NCBI GenBank assembly: GCA_947039005.1
Contig: CAMQXY010000008.1
Location: forward strand, 1-51,555
Direction of reading: 5' to 3'
Length of the DNA stretch: 51,555 nucleotides
Source of the DNA: an uncultured Photobacterium sp.
GTDB lineage: Bacteria > Pseudomonadota > Gammaproteobacteria > Enterobacterales > Vibrionaceae
Made by a program: the position numbers and the translations under genes. The first letter of the stretch is position 1. Every line of letters begins with the position of its first letter. Positions 1-7,852 of this stretch are shown here, one piece after another. The notes under the pieces are model-generated. The model worked only from the letters and a program-made list of their open reading frames with translations, made no database searches and was not told where the DNA came from.

Positions 1-468
1 GCGATTGATTGTGATGAAAATCGTCTTAAACGTGTTCATGAAAACTTAGAGCGTTTAAACCTTACTGCCCAAGTTTTATGTGCTGATGCGCGTTACCCTG
101 AACAATGGTGGGATGGCGAAAAGTTTGATCGCATTTTACTTGATGCGCCTTGTTCAGCGACAGGGGTTATTCGTCGTCACCCTGACATTAAGTGGTTACG
201 CCGTGGCGAAGATATCGCTGCGCTGGCATTGCTACAGGCTGAGATTTTTGATGCGATGTGGTTACAACTAAAACCAGGGGGAACTTTGGTTTATGCGACT
301 TGCTCAATCACACCGCAAGAAAACTGTGATCAAGTCACCGCATTTTTAAACCGTACTGCTGACGCCACCTTAATCGATAGCGATCCAGCCTCGCCGGGAC
401 GCCAGATTTTACCCGGTGAAGATGCTATGGACGGTTTCTACTATGCGGTCTTAACCAAAGCAAACTAA
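1..468 (+). CDS. rsmB: 16S rRNA m5C967 methyltransferase RsmB, C-terminal part (5' truncated by window edge)
   Basis: The frame is open from base 1 and ends at TAA 466-468, giving 155 residues of the C-terminal SAM-dependent methyltransferase domain. The RNA m5C methyltransferase signatures are visible: DAPCSATG, with the first conserved cysteine, and [11 protein letters not shown], with the catalytic TCS motif. The protein methylates C967 of 16S rRNA using S-adenosylmethionine. The N-terminal NusB-like RNA-binding domain lies outside the window. RsmB next to trkA is the usual order in enterobacteria and vibrios, which supports the name over the related RsmF. A factor-independent terminator follows at 486-516. 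Confidence 0.93.
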   Translation, partial: AIDCDENRLKRVHENLERLNLTAQVLCADARYPEQWWDGEKFDRILLDAPCSATGVIRRHPDIKWLRRGEDIAALALLQAEIFDAMWLQLKPGGTLVYATCSITPQENCDQVTAFLNRTADATLIDSDPASPGRQILPGEDAMDGFYYAVLTKAN

Positions 469-485
469 GATAAATCACTAACAAG

Positions 486-516
486 AGCGGAACTTGGCTT
501 CAAGATTCCGCTTTTT
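486..516 (+). terminator. Rho-independent terminator of rsmB
   Basis: The arms AGCGGAA (486-492) and TTCCGCT (506-512) pair, with an inner CTTG/CAAG helix and a GCTT loop, followed by TTTTT (512-516). It separates rsmB from trkA. Confidence 0.85.
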
Positions 517-594
517 AGTCTCTTTTATATGCCACTCACTGTCGATTTTATGGCACAGTGACTGTTGGTTGGCATTACTCATCAGGCATAGGCT

Positions 595-1971
595 ATGAAA
601 ATCATCATTCTCGGTGCTGGACAAGTTGGCGGTACTCTTGCTGAAAACCTTGTTGGCGAGAATAACGATATAACTATCGTTGATAAGAACCCAGACCGTC
701 TTCGTGAACTGCAAGATAAATACGACCTTCGGGTTGTGCAAGGTTTCGCGAGTCACCCGCAAACATTACGTGATGCTGGGGCGCAAGATGCCGATATGTT
801 AGTTGCTGTCACCAACTCTGACGAAACAAACATGATCGCGTGTCAAATTGCGTTCTCATTATTTAACACCCCTAATCGTGTTGCTCGTATTCGTTCGCCA
901 GAATACTTACGCGAAAAAGATCAATTATTCCAATCAGATGCTGTGCCCGTTGATCACCTTATTGCACCAGAAGAATTGGTTACCGATTACATTGAACGTT
1001 TAATCGAATACCCAGGCGCATTACAGGTAGTCAGTTTTGCTGAAGAAAAAGTCGGTTTAGTGGCAGTAAAAGCCTATTATGGTGGTCCTCTAGTCGGTAA
1101 CGCATTGTCAGCACTGCGCGAACACATGCCACACATTGATACTCGCGTAGCAGCAATATTCCGCCAAGGTCAGCCAATTCGCCCCCAAGGCACCACCATT
1201 ATTGAAGCCGATGATGAAGTATTCTTTGTTGCCGCCAGTAATCATATTCGGTCAGTAATGAGCGAGTTACAACGACTAGAAAAACCGTATAAGCGGTTAA
1301 TGATTGTCGGTGGTGGTAATGTCGGCGCAGGTTTAGCTCGCCGGTTAGAAAAAAATTACAGCGTTAAACTAATCGAGCACAATCAACAACGTGCTGAGAA
1401 TTTATCAGAAATGCTCCAAGACACCATCGTCTTTTGTGGTGACGCCTCAGATCAAGAATTACTCAGTGAAGAACACATCGAACAAATTGATGTGTTTATT
1501 GCGGTAACCAATGATGATGAAGCCAATATCATGTCGGCAATGCTGGCTAAACGCTTAGGCGCCAAAAAAGTAATGGTGCTGATCCAACGGGGTGCGTATG
1601 TCGATTTGGTCCAAGGTGGCACCATTGATATTGCAATTTCACCCCAGCAAGCGACAATCTCAGCGTTGTTAACCCATGTTCGTAAAGCTGATATCGTTAA
1701 CGTATCATCACTACGCCGTGGTGCAGCAGAAGCGATTGAAGCCATTGCTCATGGTGATGCCAGCACCTCTAAAGTCGTTGGTCGCGCCATCAGTGAGATC
1801 AAACTGCCTCCAGGCACCACTATTGGTGCTGTTGTACGAGGAGAAGAAGTGCTTATTGCGCACGATCGCACCATGATTGAACAAAATGATCATGTGGTTA
1901 TGTTCTTAGTTGATAAGAAATATATTCCTGACGTTGAACGTCTTTTCCAACCGAGTCCCTTCTTTTTATAA
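595..1971 (+). CDS. trkA: Trk potassium uptake system, NAD-binding regulatory protein TrkA
   Basis: 458 residues, the normal TrkA length. There are two repeated RCK halves, each a Rossmann NAD-binding domain followed by a TrkA-C domain. The first glycine motif GAGQVGG is at about residues 7-13 and the second GGGNVGAG at about 239-246. TrkA is a peripheral cytoplasmic ring protein that binds NAD(H)/ATP and gates the TrkH or TrkG channel for K+ uptake. It precedes trkH by 6 nt, so the two are almost certainly cotranscribed; in E. coli the two genes are unlinked. The ATG at 595 follows a weak AGG-type ribosome site and begins the first beta strand (MKIIILGAG) as in homologues. Confidence 0.97.
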   Translation: MKIIILGAGQVGGTLAENLVGENNDITIVDKNPDRLRELQDKYDLRVVQGFASHPQTLRDAGAQDADMLVAVTNSDETNMIACQIAFSLFNTPNRVARIRSPEYLREKDQLFQSDAVPVDHLIAPEELVTDYIERLIEYPGALQVVSFAEEKVGLVAVKAYYGGPLVGNALSALREHMPHIDTRVAAIFRQGQPIRPQGTTIIEADDEVFFVAASNHIRSVMSELQRLEKPYKRLMIVGGGNVGAGLARRLEKNYSVKLIEHNQQRAENLSEMLQDTIVFCGDASDQELLSEEHIEQIDVFIAVTNDDEANIMSAMLAKRLGAKKVMVLIQRGAYVDLVQGGTIDIAISPQQATISALLTHVRKADIVNVSSLRRGAAEAIEAIAHGDASTSKVVGRAISEIKLPPGTTIGAVVRGEEVLIAHDRTMIEQNDHVVMFLVDKKYIPDVERLFQPSPFFL

Positions 1972-1977
1972 CTGCTT

Positions 1978-3423
1978 ATGGTTAATTTACGTCCAATATT
2001 ATTTGTACTCGGACTGGTGCTATCTAAAATAGCCCTGTTTATGTATGTACCCACTTTAGTGGCCTTTTTTACTGGCACCGAAGGTTTCATGGATTTTGCA
2101 GCGGCAGTGGTTATCACCCACTCCGTAGCATTCTTGTTACTTTCTTACGGTAAAACCGATGAGTTTAAGCTCAGTGTGCGGGATATGTTCCTGATCACGA
2201 CATTAGTGTGGACTGTTGCCAGTGCCTTTGCGGCGTTGCCGTTTGTGTTTATTAATCACATCAGTTTTACCGATGCGTATTTTGAAACCATGTCAGGCAT
2301 CACTACCACCGGTTCGACGGTATTAAGCGGTCTCGATCAAATGGCACCGAGTATTCTACTGTGGCGCTCCACCTTACAATGGCTCGGCGGGGTCGGCTTT
2401 ATTGTGATGGGGGTGGCTATTTTACCGATGCTCAATGTCGGCGGAATGCGGCTGTTCCAAACAGAATCGTCAGACTGGTCAGATAAAAGTTCACCGCGAA
2501 CCAAAAGCGTTGCCAAAAATATCATCAACGTCTATTTGATTTTAACCGTGCTATGTATCATTGCGTTTATGCTGGCAGGCATGAATACCTTTGATGCGAT
2601 TAACCACGCTTTTACAACCCTTTCAACCGGTGGTTATTCAACTTCTGACGGCTCAATGAATCACTTTTCACACAGCGCACAATGGGTAGCAACTTTCTTT
2701 ATGTTTGCTGGTGGACTGCCATTCTTATTATTTGTCCAAGCACTAAAAAAACGCCATCCTCGCACCTTGTTTGGTGACGCTCAAGTGAAGGGCTATACCT
2801 TATTTGTGGTGACGGCGAGTTTAATTGTTGCGGCCTGTTTGATCTTTAATAAAGGTTATTCAGTACTTGATGCGATGCGGTTGTCATTTTTTAATATTAT
2901 CTCAGTGGTGACCACTACCGGCTTTGGTCTTGGTGACTTTACCGCTTGGGGGCCATTACCAACCATTATTTTTGCATTCACATTACTGGTCGGTGCTTGT
3001 TCTGGTTCAACCAGCGGTGGTATTAAAATCTTCCGCTTCCAAATAGCTTTTGCGCTATTACGTAAGCACATCATGCAATCTATTCATCCGTCAGCACTGT
3101 TCATTCAACGCTATAACGGCCGCCCCGTAACCGATGACATCGTCCGTTCTGTGGTAGCACTGGTGTTTACTTTTATCATGACCATTATTGTGATTGCTTC
3201 AGTGTTAGCGTTACAAGGTTTAGATCCGATCACCAGTATTACAGGTGCGGTCACTGCGGTGGCTAACGTCGGTCCGGGAATGGGAACCATTATTGGCCCC
3301 ACAGGTAACTTTGCTAGCTTGCCAGATCTATCAAAATGGACGTTAAGTTTAGGGATGCTAATGGGCCGCTTGGAAATATTAACCGTGTTAGTGGTTTTTG
3401 CTCCAGCCTTTTGGCGTGATTGA
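1978..3423 (+). CDS. trkH: Trk potassium uptake channel subunit TrkH
   Basis: 481 residues, a polytopic inner-membrane protein with many hydrophobic segments and four M1-P-M2-like repeats. Selectivity-filter loops can be seen as SGITTTGSTV, TLSTGGYST, SVVTTTGFGLG and AVANVGPGMG, typical of the SKT/Trk family. It forms the K+ pore and partners with TrkA encoded 6 nt upstream. The ATG at 1978 has little Shine-Dalgarno sequence, consistent with translational coupling to trkA. A strong terminator follows. Confidence 0.97.
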   Translation: MVNLRPILFVLGLVLSKIALFMYVPTLVAFFTGTEGFMDFAAAVVITHSVAFLLLSYGKTDEFKLSVRDMFLITTLVWTVASAFAALPFVFINHISFTDAYFETMSGITTTGSTVLSGLDQMAPSILLWRSTLQWLGGVGFIVMGVAILPMLNVGGMRLFQTESSDWSDKSSPRTKSVAKNIINVYLILTVLCIIAFMLAGMNTFDAINHAFTTLSTGGYSTSDGSMNHFSHSAQWVATFFMFAGGLPFLLFVQALKKRHPRTLFGDAQVKGYTLFVVTASLIVAACLIFNKGYSVLDAMRLSFFNIISVVTTTGFGLGDFTAWGPLPTIIFAFTLLVGACSGSTSGGIKIFRFQIAFALLRKHIMQSIHPSALFIQRYNGRPVTDDIVRSVVALVFTFIMTIIVIASVLALQGLDPITSITGAVTAVANVGPGMGTIIGPTGNFASLPDLSKWTLSLGMLMGRLEILTVLVVFAPAFWRD

Positions 3424-3453
3424 TGCCAAGTTAATTTAAACAATACAAACAAC

Positions 3454-3481
3454 AAGAGAGCGCATTGCGCTCTCTTTTTTT
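3454..3481 (+). terminator. Terminator of trkAH
   Basis: The arms AAGAGAGCG (3454-3462) and CGCTCTCTT (3468-3476) are followed by a run of seven T (3475-3481). It lies between trkH and the convergent trhA. Confidence 0.88.
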
Positions 3482-3500
3482 ATTCAATTATTACCGAAAG

Positions 3501-4160
3501 TTATAGGGGCTTAATATAAAAATAAATCGCACAAAAATGACAAATTGAACCACCTAAAACAAACAAATGCCAAATCGCATGGTTATAGGGAATGCGCTTA
3601 TTGACGTAAAACACCACTCCGAGCGAATAGATCACCCCGCCGAGAGCCAATAACACTAATCCACCAGGCGCTAAAGACATCGCTAATTGGTAAATCACAA
3701 TCACTGATGACCAACCCATCGCTAAATAAGTAAATAATGACAATTTCTTAAAACGATGGATAAAAACAATTTTAGCGACAATACCTATCAGGGCTAAACC
3801 CCATAATATCGCCATTAATCCCAGTGCCAATCGCGTCCGTAAAGCGATCAGTAAAAACGGGGTATAGGTGCCGGCGATTAATAAATAAATCGCACAATGA
3901 TCAAAGATTTTTAACGGCTTTTTAGCCGTCACACTTGGAATAGCATGGTATAACGTTGAGGCGAGATACAATAAAATCATACTCACGCCATAAACAAAAT
4001 AACTAATAATACTTAACGTATCTGCATGTAAAGCGAAGGCTTTATCTAACAGTAAGTACAGACCAAAGACTGAAAATAATAATCCAAGCCCATGACTGAC
4101 ACTGTTCGCGACTTCTTCCGCCGTTGAATAACCTAATTCACTCTTCATTACATTATTCAT
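3501..4160 (-). CDS. trhA: Hemolysin III / PAQR-family membrane protein (TrhA, YqfA type)
   Basis: 219 residues, identical in length to E. coli YqfA/TrhA. It shows about seven hydrophobic segments and family signatures: an N-terminal [11 protein letters not shown], a central STLYHAIP, and a C-terminal segment with [17 protein letters not shown]. The clustered Ser/His/Asp positions correspond to the putative metal site of the PAQR/CREST hydrolase superfamily. The E. coli protein has been linked to membrane energetics and long-chain unsaturated fatty-acid homeostasis; despite the family name it is not known as a dedicated toxin. It is convergent to trkH and stands alone. ATG 4160 is used, but a second in-frame ATG 12 bases downstream is possible. 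Confidence 0.85.
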   Translation of the reverse strand: MNNVMKSELGYSTAEEVANSVSHGLGLLFSVFGLYLLLDKAFALHADTLSIISYFVYGVSMILLYLASTLYHAIPSVTAKKPLKIFDHCAIYLLIAGTYTPFLLIALRTRLALGLMAILWGLALIGIVAKIVFIHRFKKLSLFTYLAMGWSSVIVIYQLAMSLAPGGLVLLALGGVIYSLGVVFYVNKRIPYNHAIWHLFVLGGSICHFCAIYFYIKPL

Positions 4161-4275
4161 GGTTTATATACCCCAAAAGACACTTAATTTAACAAATGTT
4201 ATTTTTGAGATTACACTTGTAAGCTTAAATTAAGCAACCTTTTGTTAGTCAATTTATAACACTATTATTGTTGAT

Positions 4276-4298
4276 AAAAAAAGGAGCCATCTGGCTCC
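4276..4298 (-). terminator. Terminator of the GntR-family regulator gene
   Basis: GGAGCC (4283-4288) and GGCTCC (4293-4298) flank an ATCT loop. On the minus strand the hairpin is followed by seven U (complement of 4276-4282), just past the stop of the minus-strand gene. Confidence 0.85.
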
Positions 4299-4310
4299 GT
4301 CATTCGGTAT

Positions 4311-4988
4311 CTATTGTAATAATTCTAATGTTGCTTGCCGCGCAGCATCTGGATCATAATTTAAAATACCATCAACAATCTGCTGATGAACGTCAAGTTG
4401 CATCACTTGCTCTCGAGTAACGACGCGAAAATAATTTTCAAACACTGCTTTAAACAAATTACCAAACGGACTAATAAAATGATTTCCAGAAGAAAAATAG
4501 ACTAATTGATGGAAACGGGTATCAATTTCAACCCAACGATCCTGATCAAAATTATCTTTCATCTGGTGCATTTGCAGCATCAGTTGTTCGAACTCAAGTC
4601 GATCTTCTGCTGTCGCATGTACAGCCGCTAATGCAGCCGCTTCTGGCTCGAGGGTTAAACGTACTTTTTGATACTCAACAATCAATTGTGAATCAGCATC
4701 AAAATCTAACCAAGCTAACAAATCTTGATCAAGATAATTCCAATTTTTCTTCGGCATGACCCGTGTACCAATGCGCGGACGTGGCAATACCATGCCTTTA
4801 GCCGCAAGCATTTTTATCGCCTCACGGACAGCGGTACGACTTACGCCATACATTTCACCTAACTCAACTTCGCCCGGTAAAATTTCGCCAGGTGCAGGAT
4901 CGCCAATTAAAATACGGCGACCAATAGACTCTGCTAATCGGTAAGACAAATTACGATTGGCAACAATACGTTGCTGCTCCTGATCCAT
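4311..4988 (-). CDS. GntR-family transcriptional regulator, FadR subfamily (FCD domain)
   Basis: 225 residues. The N-terminal winged helix-turn-helix spans about residues 15-80 and contains the GntR signature PGEVELGEMYGVSRTAVREAI. The C-terminal all-helical FCD ligand-binding domain covers about 95-220, with the metal/ligand-type residues of VEIDTRFHQLV and a histidine near GNHF. The NYLDQDLLAWL linker resembles that of sugar-acid regulators such as DgoR. No catabolic gene lies next to it, so the effector and targets cannot be named. The leader region 4989-5100 holds an inverted repeat that could be an operator. The ATG at 4988 is preceded by GGGAGAGGATCT, a good ribosome site. Confidence 0.85.
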   Translation of the reverse strand: MDQEQQRIVANRNLSYRLAESIGRRILIGDPAPGEILPGEVELGEMYGVSRTAVREAIKMLAAKGMVLPRPRIGTRVMPKKNWNYLDQDLLAWLDFDADSQLIVEYQKVRLTLEPEAAALAAVHATAEDRLEFEQLMLQMHQMKDNFDQDRWVEIDTRFHQLVYFSSGNHFISPFGNLFKAVFENYFRVVTREQVMQLDVHQQIVDGILNYDPDAARQATLELLQ

Positions 4989-5060
4989 AGATCCTCTCCC
5001 AAGGCCTCTGTTGTTCTACTGGCTAGGCTAACTAGTGTAATGCCTAAATATCGATAATTT

Positions 5061-5086
5061 TTGGTGCCTTTATCTATAAAGGCCAA
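5061..5086. repeat. Inverted repeat upstream of the GntR-family gene (operator candidate)
   Basis: GCCTTTAT (5066-5073) and ATAAAGGC (5076-5083) are perfect 8-bp arms separated by CT, with outer TTG/CAA pairing. It lies 80-100 bp upstream of the regulator start in a 344-base non-coding stretch (4989-5332). There is no U-tract on either side, so a terminator is unlikely and a protein-binding site is plausible. Confidence 0.4.
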
Positions 5087-5179
5087 ACGACACGGTGCAT
5101 CAAGGGGGTAATTATTGCAATAGTTACGATAGAAACAGCGTAATAATTAAATATTAGCATTTTATTGCTTATTTTCTGC

Positions 5180-5208
5180 TCGACTTTTAATAATCAGATT
5201 GCTATCCT
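5180..5208 (+). promoter_or_regulatory. Possible sigma-70 promoter of the small transcription unit ending at 5565
   Basis: TCGACT (5180-5185) and TATCCT (5203-5208) are spaced by 17 bp. A start near 5215 would give a leader of about 118 nt. That leader includes a GGGAA-TT-TTCCC-type hairpin at 5265-5278 before the small reading frame. Both hexamers are imperfect. Confidence 0.35.
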
Positions 5209-5332
5209 TTGCGCAAATTGGTTAACAACCAAGCGATATTCTGATGGATGGGGTTATACCCAGTAGGGAATTTTCCCTTCAGAGATATTTTTAAATTTTT
5301 TGGCCATGGATGAGCCTGACAATAGGTGAAAT

Positions 5333-5533
5333 ATGCGCCCAGCATCCCCCGTCAGGTATGCAAGTACCCCACGTAGTCCTTCACGTTTACGTGCAACCTC
5401 CCACGCTCCCCATTTTAAAGTTAACGCTAAAAAAGCAACAATAACTGAGATCCATCTAACCAGTGAAGATGCGCAATTAAAGTCGCAACAGATTGTGCCT
5501 GAACTCAACCTCAGCCAACAACAACAGCGTTAA
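5333..5533 (+). CDS. Small hypothetical protein (66 residues)
   Basis: I do not recognise this protein. It begins MRPASPVRYAS, has an Arg/Pro/Ser-rich basic N-terminal half and a Gln-rich C-terminal half ending in a QQQQR tail. It has no membrane segment or signal peptide. Three things argue for a real gene: TAGGTG lies 5 bases before the ATG, a candidate promoter sits at 5180-5208, and a perfect terminator (5544-5565) starts 11 bases after the stop. An overlapping minus-strand frame (5254-5508) has no such signals and was left out. The transcript could also act as a regulatory RNA. It is short and unmatched, so confidence is limited. Confidence 0.45.
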   Translation: MRPASPVRYASTPRSPSRLRATSHAPHFKVNAKKATITEIHLTSEDAQLKSQQIVPELNLSQQQQR

Positions 5534-5543
5534 CTGTTATCTT

Positions 5544-5565
5544 AAGCAGCCTAGGCTGCTTTTTT
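5544..5565 (+). terminator. Rho-independent terminator
   Basis: AAGCAGCCTAGGCTGCTT (5544-5561) is a perfect 18-base palindrome followed by T through 5565. It marks the end of a plus-strand transcript in the region 5210-5540 and insulates it from yihD. Confidence 0.88.
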
Positions 5566-5594
5566 ATTAACCTGCTGTTTGCACCAGACATACA

Positions 5595-5621
5595 TTGTAA
5601 CCGAGCTGGGTTTGTTATAAT
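5595..5621 (+). promoter_or_regulatory. Probable yihD promoter with extended -10
   Basis: TATAAT (5616-5621) is a perfect -10 preceded by TGT, the extended -10 motif (TG at 5613-5614). The -35 is weak: TTGTAA (5595-5600) with a 15-bp spacer, or CATTGT (5593-5598) with 17. Confidence 0.55.
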
Positions 5622-5690
5622 TTATCAGCACTAAAATAATGATAATACAATCGTATAACGATTGATTCAGCCCAAGCAACGGAGTTAATA

Positions 5691-5957
5691 ATGAAAACCC
5701 ATCGCGTTAATGAACTGATTGAATTACTGCATCCCGAGTGGAAAAAAGATCCCGACCTTAACTTAATCGAATTCTTACTAAAATTAGCCGCAGAAGCAAA
5801 ATACCAAGGTCCACTCGAATCATTGACTGATGATGTCTTAATTTATCATTTAAAAATGCGTAATAGTGACAAAGACGCCATGATCCCCGGCCTTGCTAAA
5901 GATTGTGAAGACGACTTTAAAACTGCCATTTTACGTGCACGCGGTATTATTAAATAA
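5691..5957 (+). CDS. yihD: YihD family protein (DUF1040)
   Basis: 88 residues, matching E. coli YihD in length and sequence character: [12 protein letters not shown] near the start, [24 protein letters not shown] in the middle and [10 protein letters not shown] at the end. It is a small soluble, probably helical cytoplasmic protein of unknown biochemical role. The ATG follows GGAGTTAATA, a good ribosome site. The order yihD-srkA-dsbA is the same as in E. coli. Here a strong terminator (5977-6006) separates yihD from srkA, so it is its own transcription unit. Confidence 0.93.
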   Translation: MKTHRVNELIELLHPEWKKDPDLNLIEFLLKLAAEAKYQGPLESLTDDVLIYHLKMRNSDKDAMIPGLAKDCEDDFKTAILRARGIIK

Positions 5958-5976
5958 CAATCGAACTTTTTTACTG

Positions 5977-6006
5977 AAGCCAGTTATTGATAACTGGCTT
6001 TTTTTT
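5977..6006 (+). terminator. Terminator of yihD
   Basis: AAGCCAGTTA (5977-5986) pairs with TAACTGGCTT (5991-6000) around a TTGA loop, followed by eight T (5999-6006). Confidence 0.92.
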
Positions 6007-6116
6007 GCCTAAAAATCCTGATAGCGAATAATGGTTAGCCACTAATGTTTGATTTGTTTTAATTCAATTCGCGGTTAAGCTAAGTCACTCTCCCAAGCCA
6101 GATTCAGGATCCCGTC

Positions 6117-7103
6117 ATGGAAAAACAAAGTTTTAGTTTTGCAGATCTCAGCCCCGATGTACTGCTTGATGCGTTAGACAGCGTTGAGGTTCATGCTGAG
6201 TCCGGTTTATTAGCACTCAATAGTTATGAAAATCGCGTCTATCAATTTAAAGCTGAAGATGGTCAACGGTATGTGACTAAGTTCTATCGTCCTGCTCGTT
6301 GGAGTGATGAGCAGATCAATGAAGAGCACCAATTCACGCTGGAGCTTGAACAACAAGATATTCCCGTTGCCGCGCCTATCGCCATCAATGGCACCACATT
6401 ACACCATTATAATGGTTATCGATTTGCGGTATTTCCAAGCGTCGGTGGGCGTCAATTTGAAGTTGATAACTTTGATCAATTAGAATGGGTTGGGCGTTTT
6501 TTAGGGCGTATTCACCAAGTCGGTCAACGCCAACCGTTTGTGCATCGCCCAACATTAGGCTTAGAAGAATACGTTTATCAACCACGCCAAGTACTCGCCA
6601 ATAGCGATTTTATCCCTGATTACCTTAAAAAAACATTTTTTGCCGATCTCGATCGCTTAATCACTGAAATTGAATCACATTGGTCAACAGATTGGCCCGC
6701 TTTACGCCTTCATGGCGATTGTCATCCTGGCAATATTTTATGGCGCGATGGCCCGATGTTTGTCGATTTAGATGATGCCCGTAACGGCCCTGCCATCCAA
6801 GATTTATGGATGATGCTCAATGGCGAACGTCACGACCAGCTAGCGCAACTCGATACTATTTTAGAAGCCTACAATGAATTTGCAGATTTTGATCCTCGCC
6901 AACTGAAATTGATTGAACCATTACGGGCCCTAAGAATGGTTCACTATATGGCATGGCTCGCAAAGCGTTGGCAAGATCCAGCATTTCCACGCGCATTTCC
7001 GTGGTTTGGCGATGCAAAATACTGGGAAGGTCAAGTTTTAGCCTTTAAAGAGCAAATATTTACTTTAAATGAAGCACCATTGCAGCTAATGCCACAATGG
7101 TAA
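6117..7103 (+). CDS. srkA: Stress response kinase A (SrkA/YihE/RdoA), Ser/Thr protein kinase
   Basis: 328 residues with the aminoglycoside phosphotransferase/choline kinase-like fold. The catalytic loop is seen as LHGDCHPGN (D201, N206) and the metal-binding aspartate region as VDLDDA (D217). The N-lobe YVTKFYRP holds the presumed ATP-binding lysine. SrkA acts in the cytoplasm and counteracts MazF-related and envelope-stress-induced death in E. coli, where it is Cpx-regulated together with dsbA. dsbA begins 79 bp downstream without an obvious terminator between, so readthrough is likely. The ribosome site (AGGAT) before the ATG is moderate. Confidence 0.95.
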   Translation: MEKQSFSFADLSPDVLLDALDSVEVHAESGLLALNSYENRVYQFKAEDGQRYVTKFYRPARWSDEQINEEHQFTLELEQQDIPVAAPIAINGTTLHHYNGYRFAVFPSVGGRQFEVDNFDQLEWVGRFLGRIHQVGQRQPFVHRPTLGLEEYVYQPRQVLANSDFIPDYLKKTFFADLDRLITEIESHWSTDWPALRLHGDCHPGNILWRDGPMFVDLDDARNGPAIQDLWMMLNGERHDQLAQLDTILEAYNEFADFDPRQLKLIEPLRALRMVHYMAWLAKRWQDPAFPRAFPWFGDAKYWEGQVLAFKEQIFTLNEAPLQLMPQW

Positions 7104-7182
7104 TGTAATATAAAATAACATGTTAATTACTATACCGAGCTAATATCTAGCTAACGACACGGATAATCAGGAATATCTATAA

Positions 7183-7785
7183 ATGATGAAGAATTTACTT
7201 GCACTCGTCAGTGCTGCTTTATTGTCTTTTTCTGTTCATGCTGCCAAATTTACGGAAGGCGACTACTACAAAGTATTAGATCAACCACAATCAAGCACCC
7301 CGATTGTGACTGAGTTCTTTTCAATTTACTGCCCGCATTGTTTTCAATTTGAACCTATGATTCAACAATTGAAAACCAAGCTTCCAGACAATGCCAAACT
7401 GCAAAAAATGCACGTGTCATTTATGGGTGGTCCAATGGGTAAAGTGATGAGTAAAGCGTTTGCAACGGCCGTCGTGCTTAATGTAAATGACAAAATGCTA
7501 CCGGTGTTATTTAACCGCATTCACACGCTCAACCAACCACCACGTGATGAAGCTGAAGTACGTCAAATCTTCATTGATGAAGGTATTCCCGCGGCAGAGT
7601 TTGATGGCGCTTTCAATAGCTTTGCCGTTAACTCAATGGTCAGTCGTTATGATAAAGCCTTTAACGATGCCGGCTTAACGGGTGTACCTGCGGTGGTGGT
7701 TAATAATAAATATTTAGTAAAAACAGGCAAAATTAAATCTGCTGATGAATATTTTGAGTTAGTTAATTTTTTACTCAAAAAATAA
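7183..7785 (+). CDS. dsbA: Periplasmic thiol:disulfide oxidoreductase DsbA
   Basis: 200 residues. An N-terminal signal peptide (residues 1-20, cleavage after VHA) directs export. The thioredoxin-fold active site CPHC is at C50-C53, and the cis-proline motif GVPA has P169; a helical insert lies between them. DsbA introduces disulfide bonds into exported proteins and is reoxidised by DsbB. It sits downstream of srkA as in enterobacteria. Two adjacent ATGs exist (7183 and 7186); the CAGGAA ribosome site fits either. A bidirectional terminator follows, shared with convergent comM. Confidence 0.97.
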   Translation: MMKNLLALVSAALLSFSVHAAKFTEGDYYKVLDQPQSSTPIVTEFFSIYCPHCFQFEPMIQQLKTKLPDNAKLQKMHVSFMGGPMGKVMSKAFATAVVLNVNDKMLPVLFNRIHTLNQPPRDEAEVRQIFIDEGIPAAEFDGAFNSFAVNSMVSRYDKAFNDAGLTGVPAVVVNNKYLVKTGKIKSADEYFELVNFLLKK

Positions 7786-7820
7786 TATTACACGATCAGC
7801 AAAGATGACCATTATAAAAG

Positions 7821-7845
7821 AGAGGCTCTAATCAGCCTCTTTTTT
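7821..7845. terminator. Terminator between convergent dsbA and comM
   Basis: AGAGGCT (7821-7827) and AGCCTCT (7834-7840) surround a CTAATC loop. T (7840-7845) follows on the plus strand and an A-rich stretch precedes it, so it can serve both genes, with the plus strand favoured. Confidence 0.8.
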
Positions 7846-7852
7846 AATATGC

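Noticed and set aside
3501-4160. Virulence hemolysin
   Set aside because: The hemolysin III name is historical; the protein is a widespread PAQR-type membrane protein and the sequence gives no sign of a secreted toxin.
5254-5508. Minus-strand reading frame of 84 codons opposite the small gene at 5333-5533
   Set aside because: It has no ribosome site or terminator in its direction, while the plus-strand frame has both.
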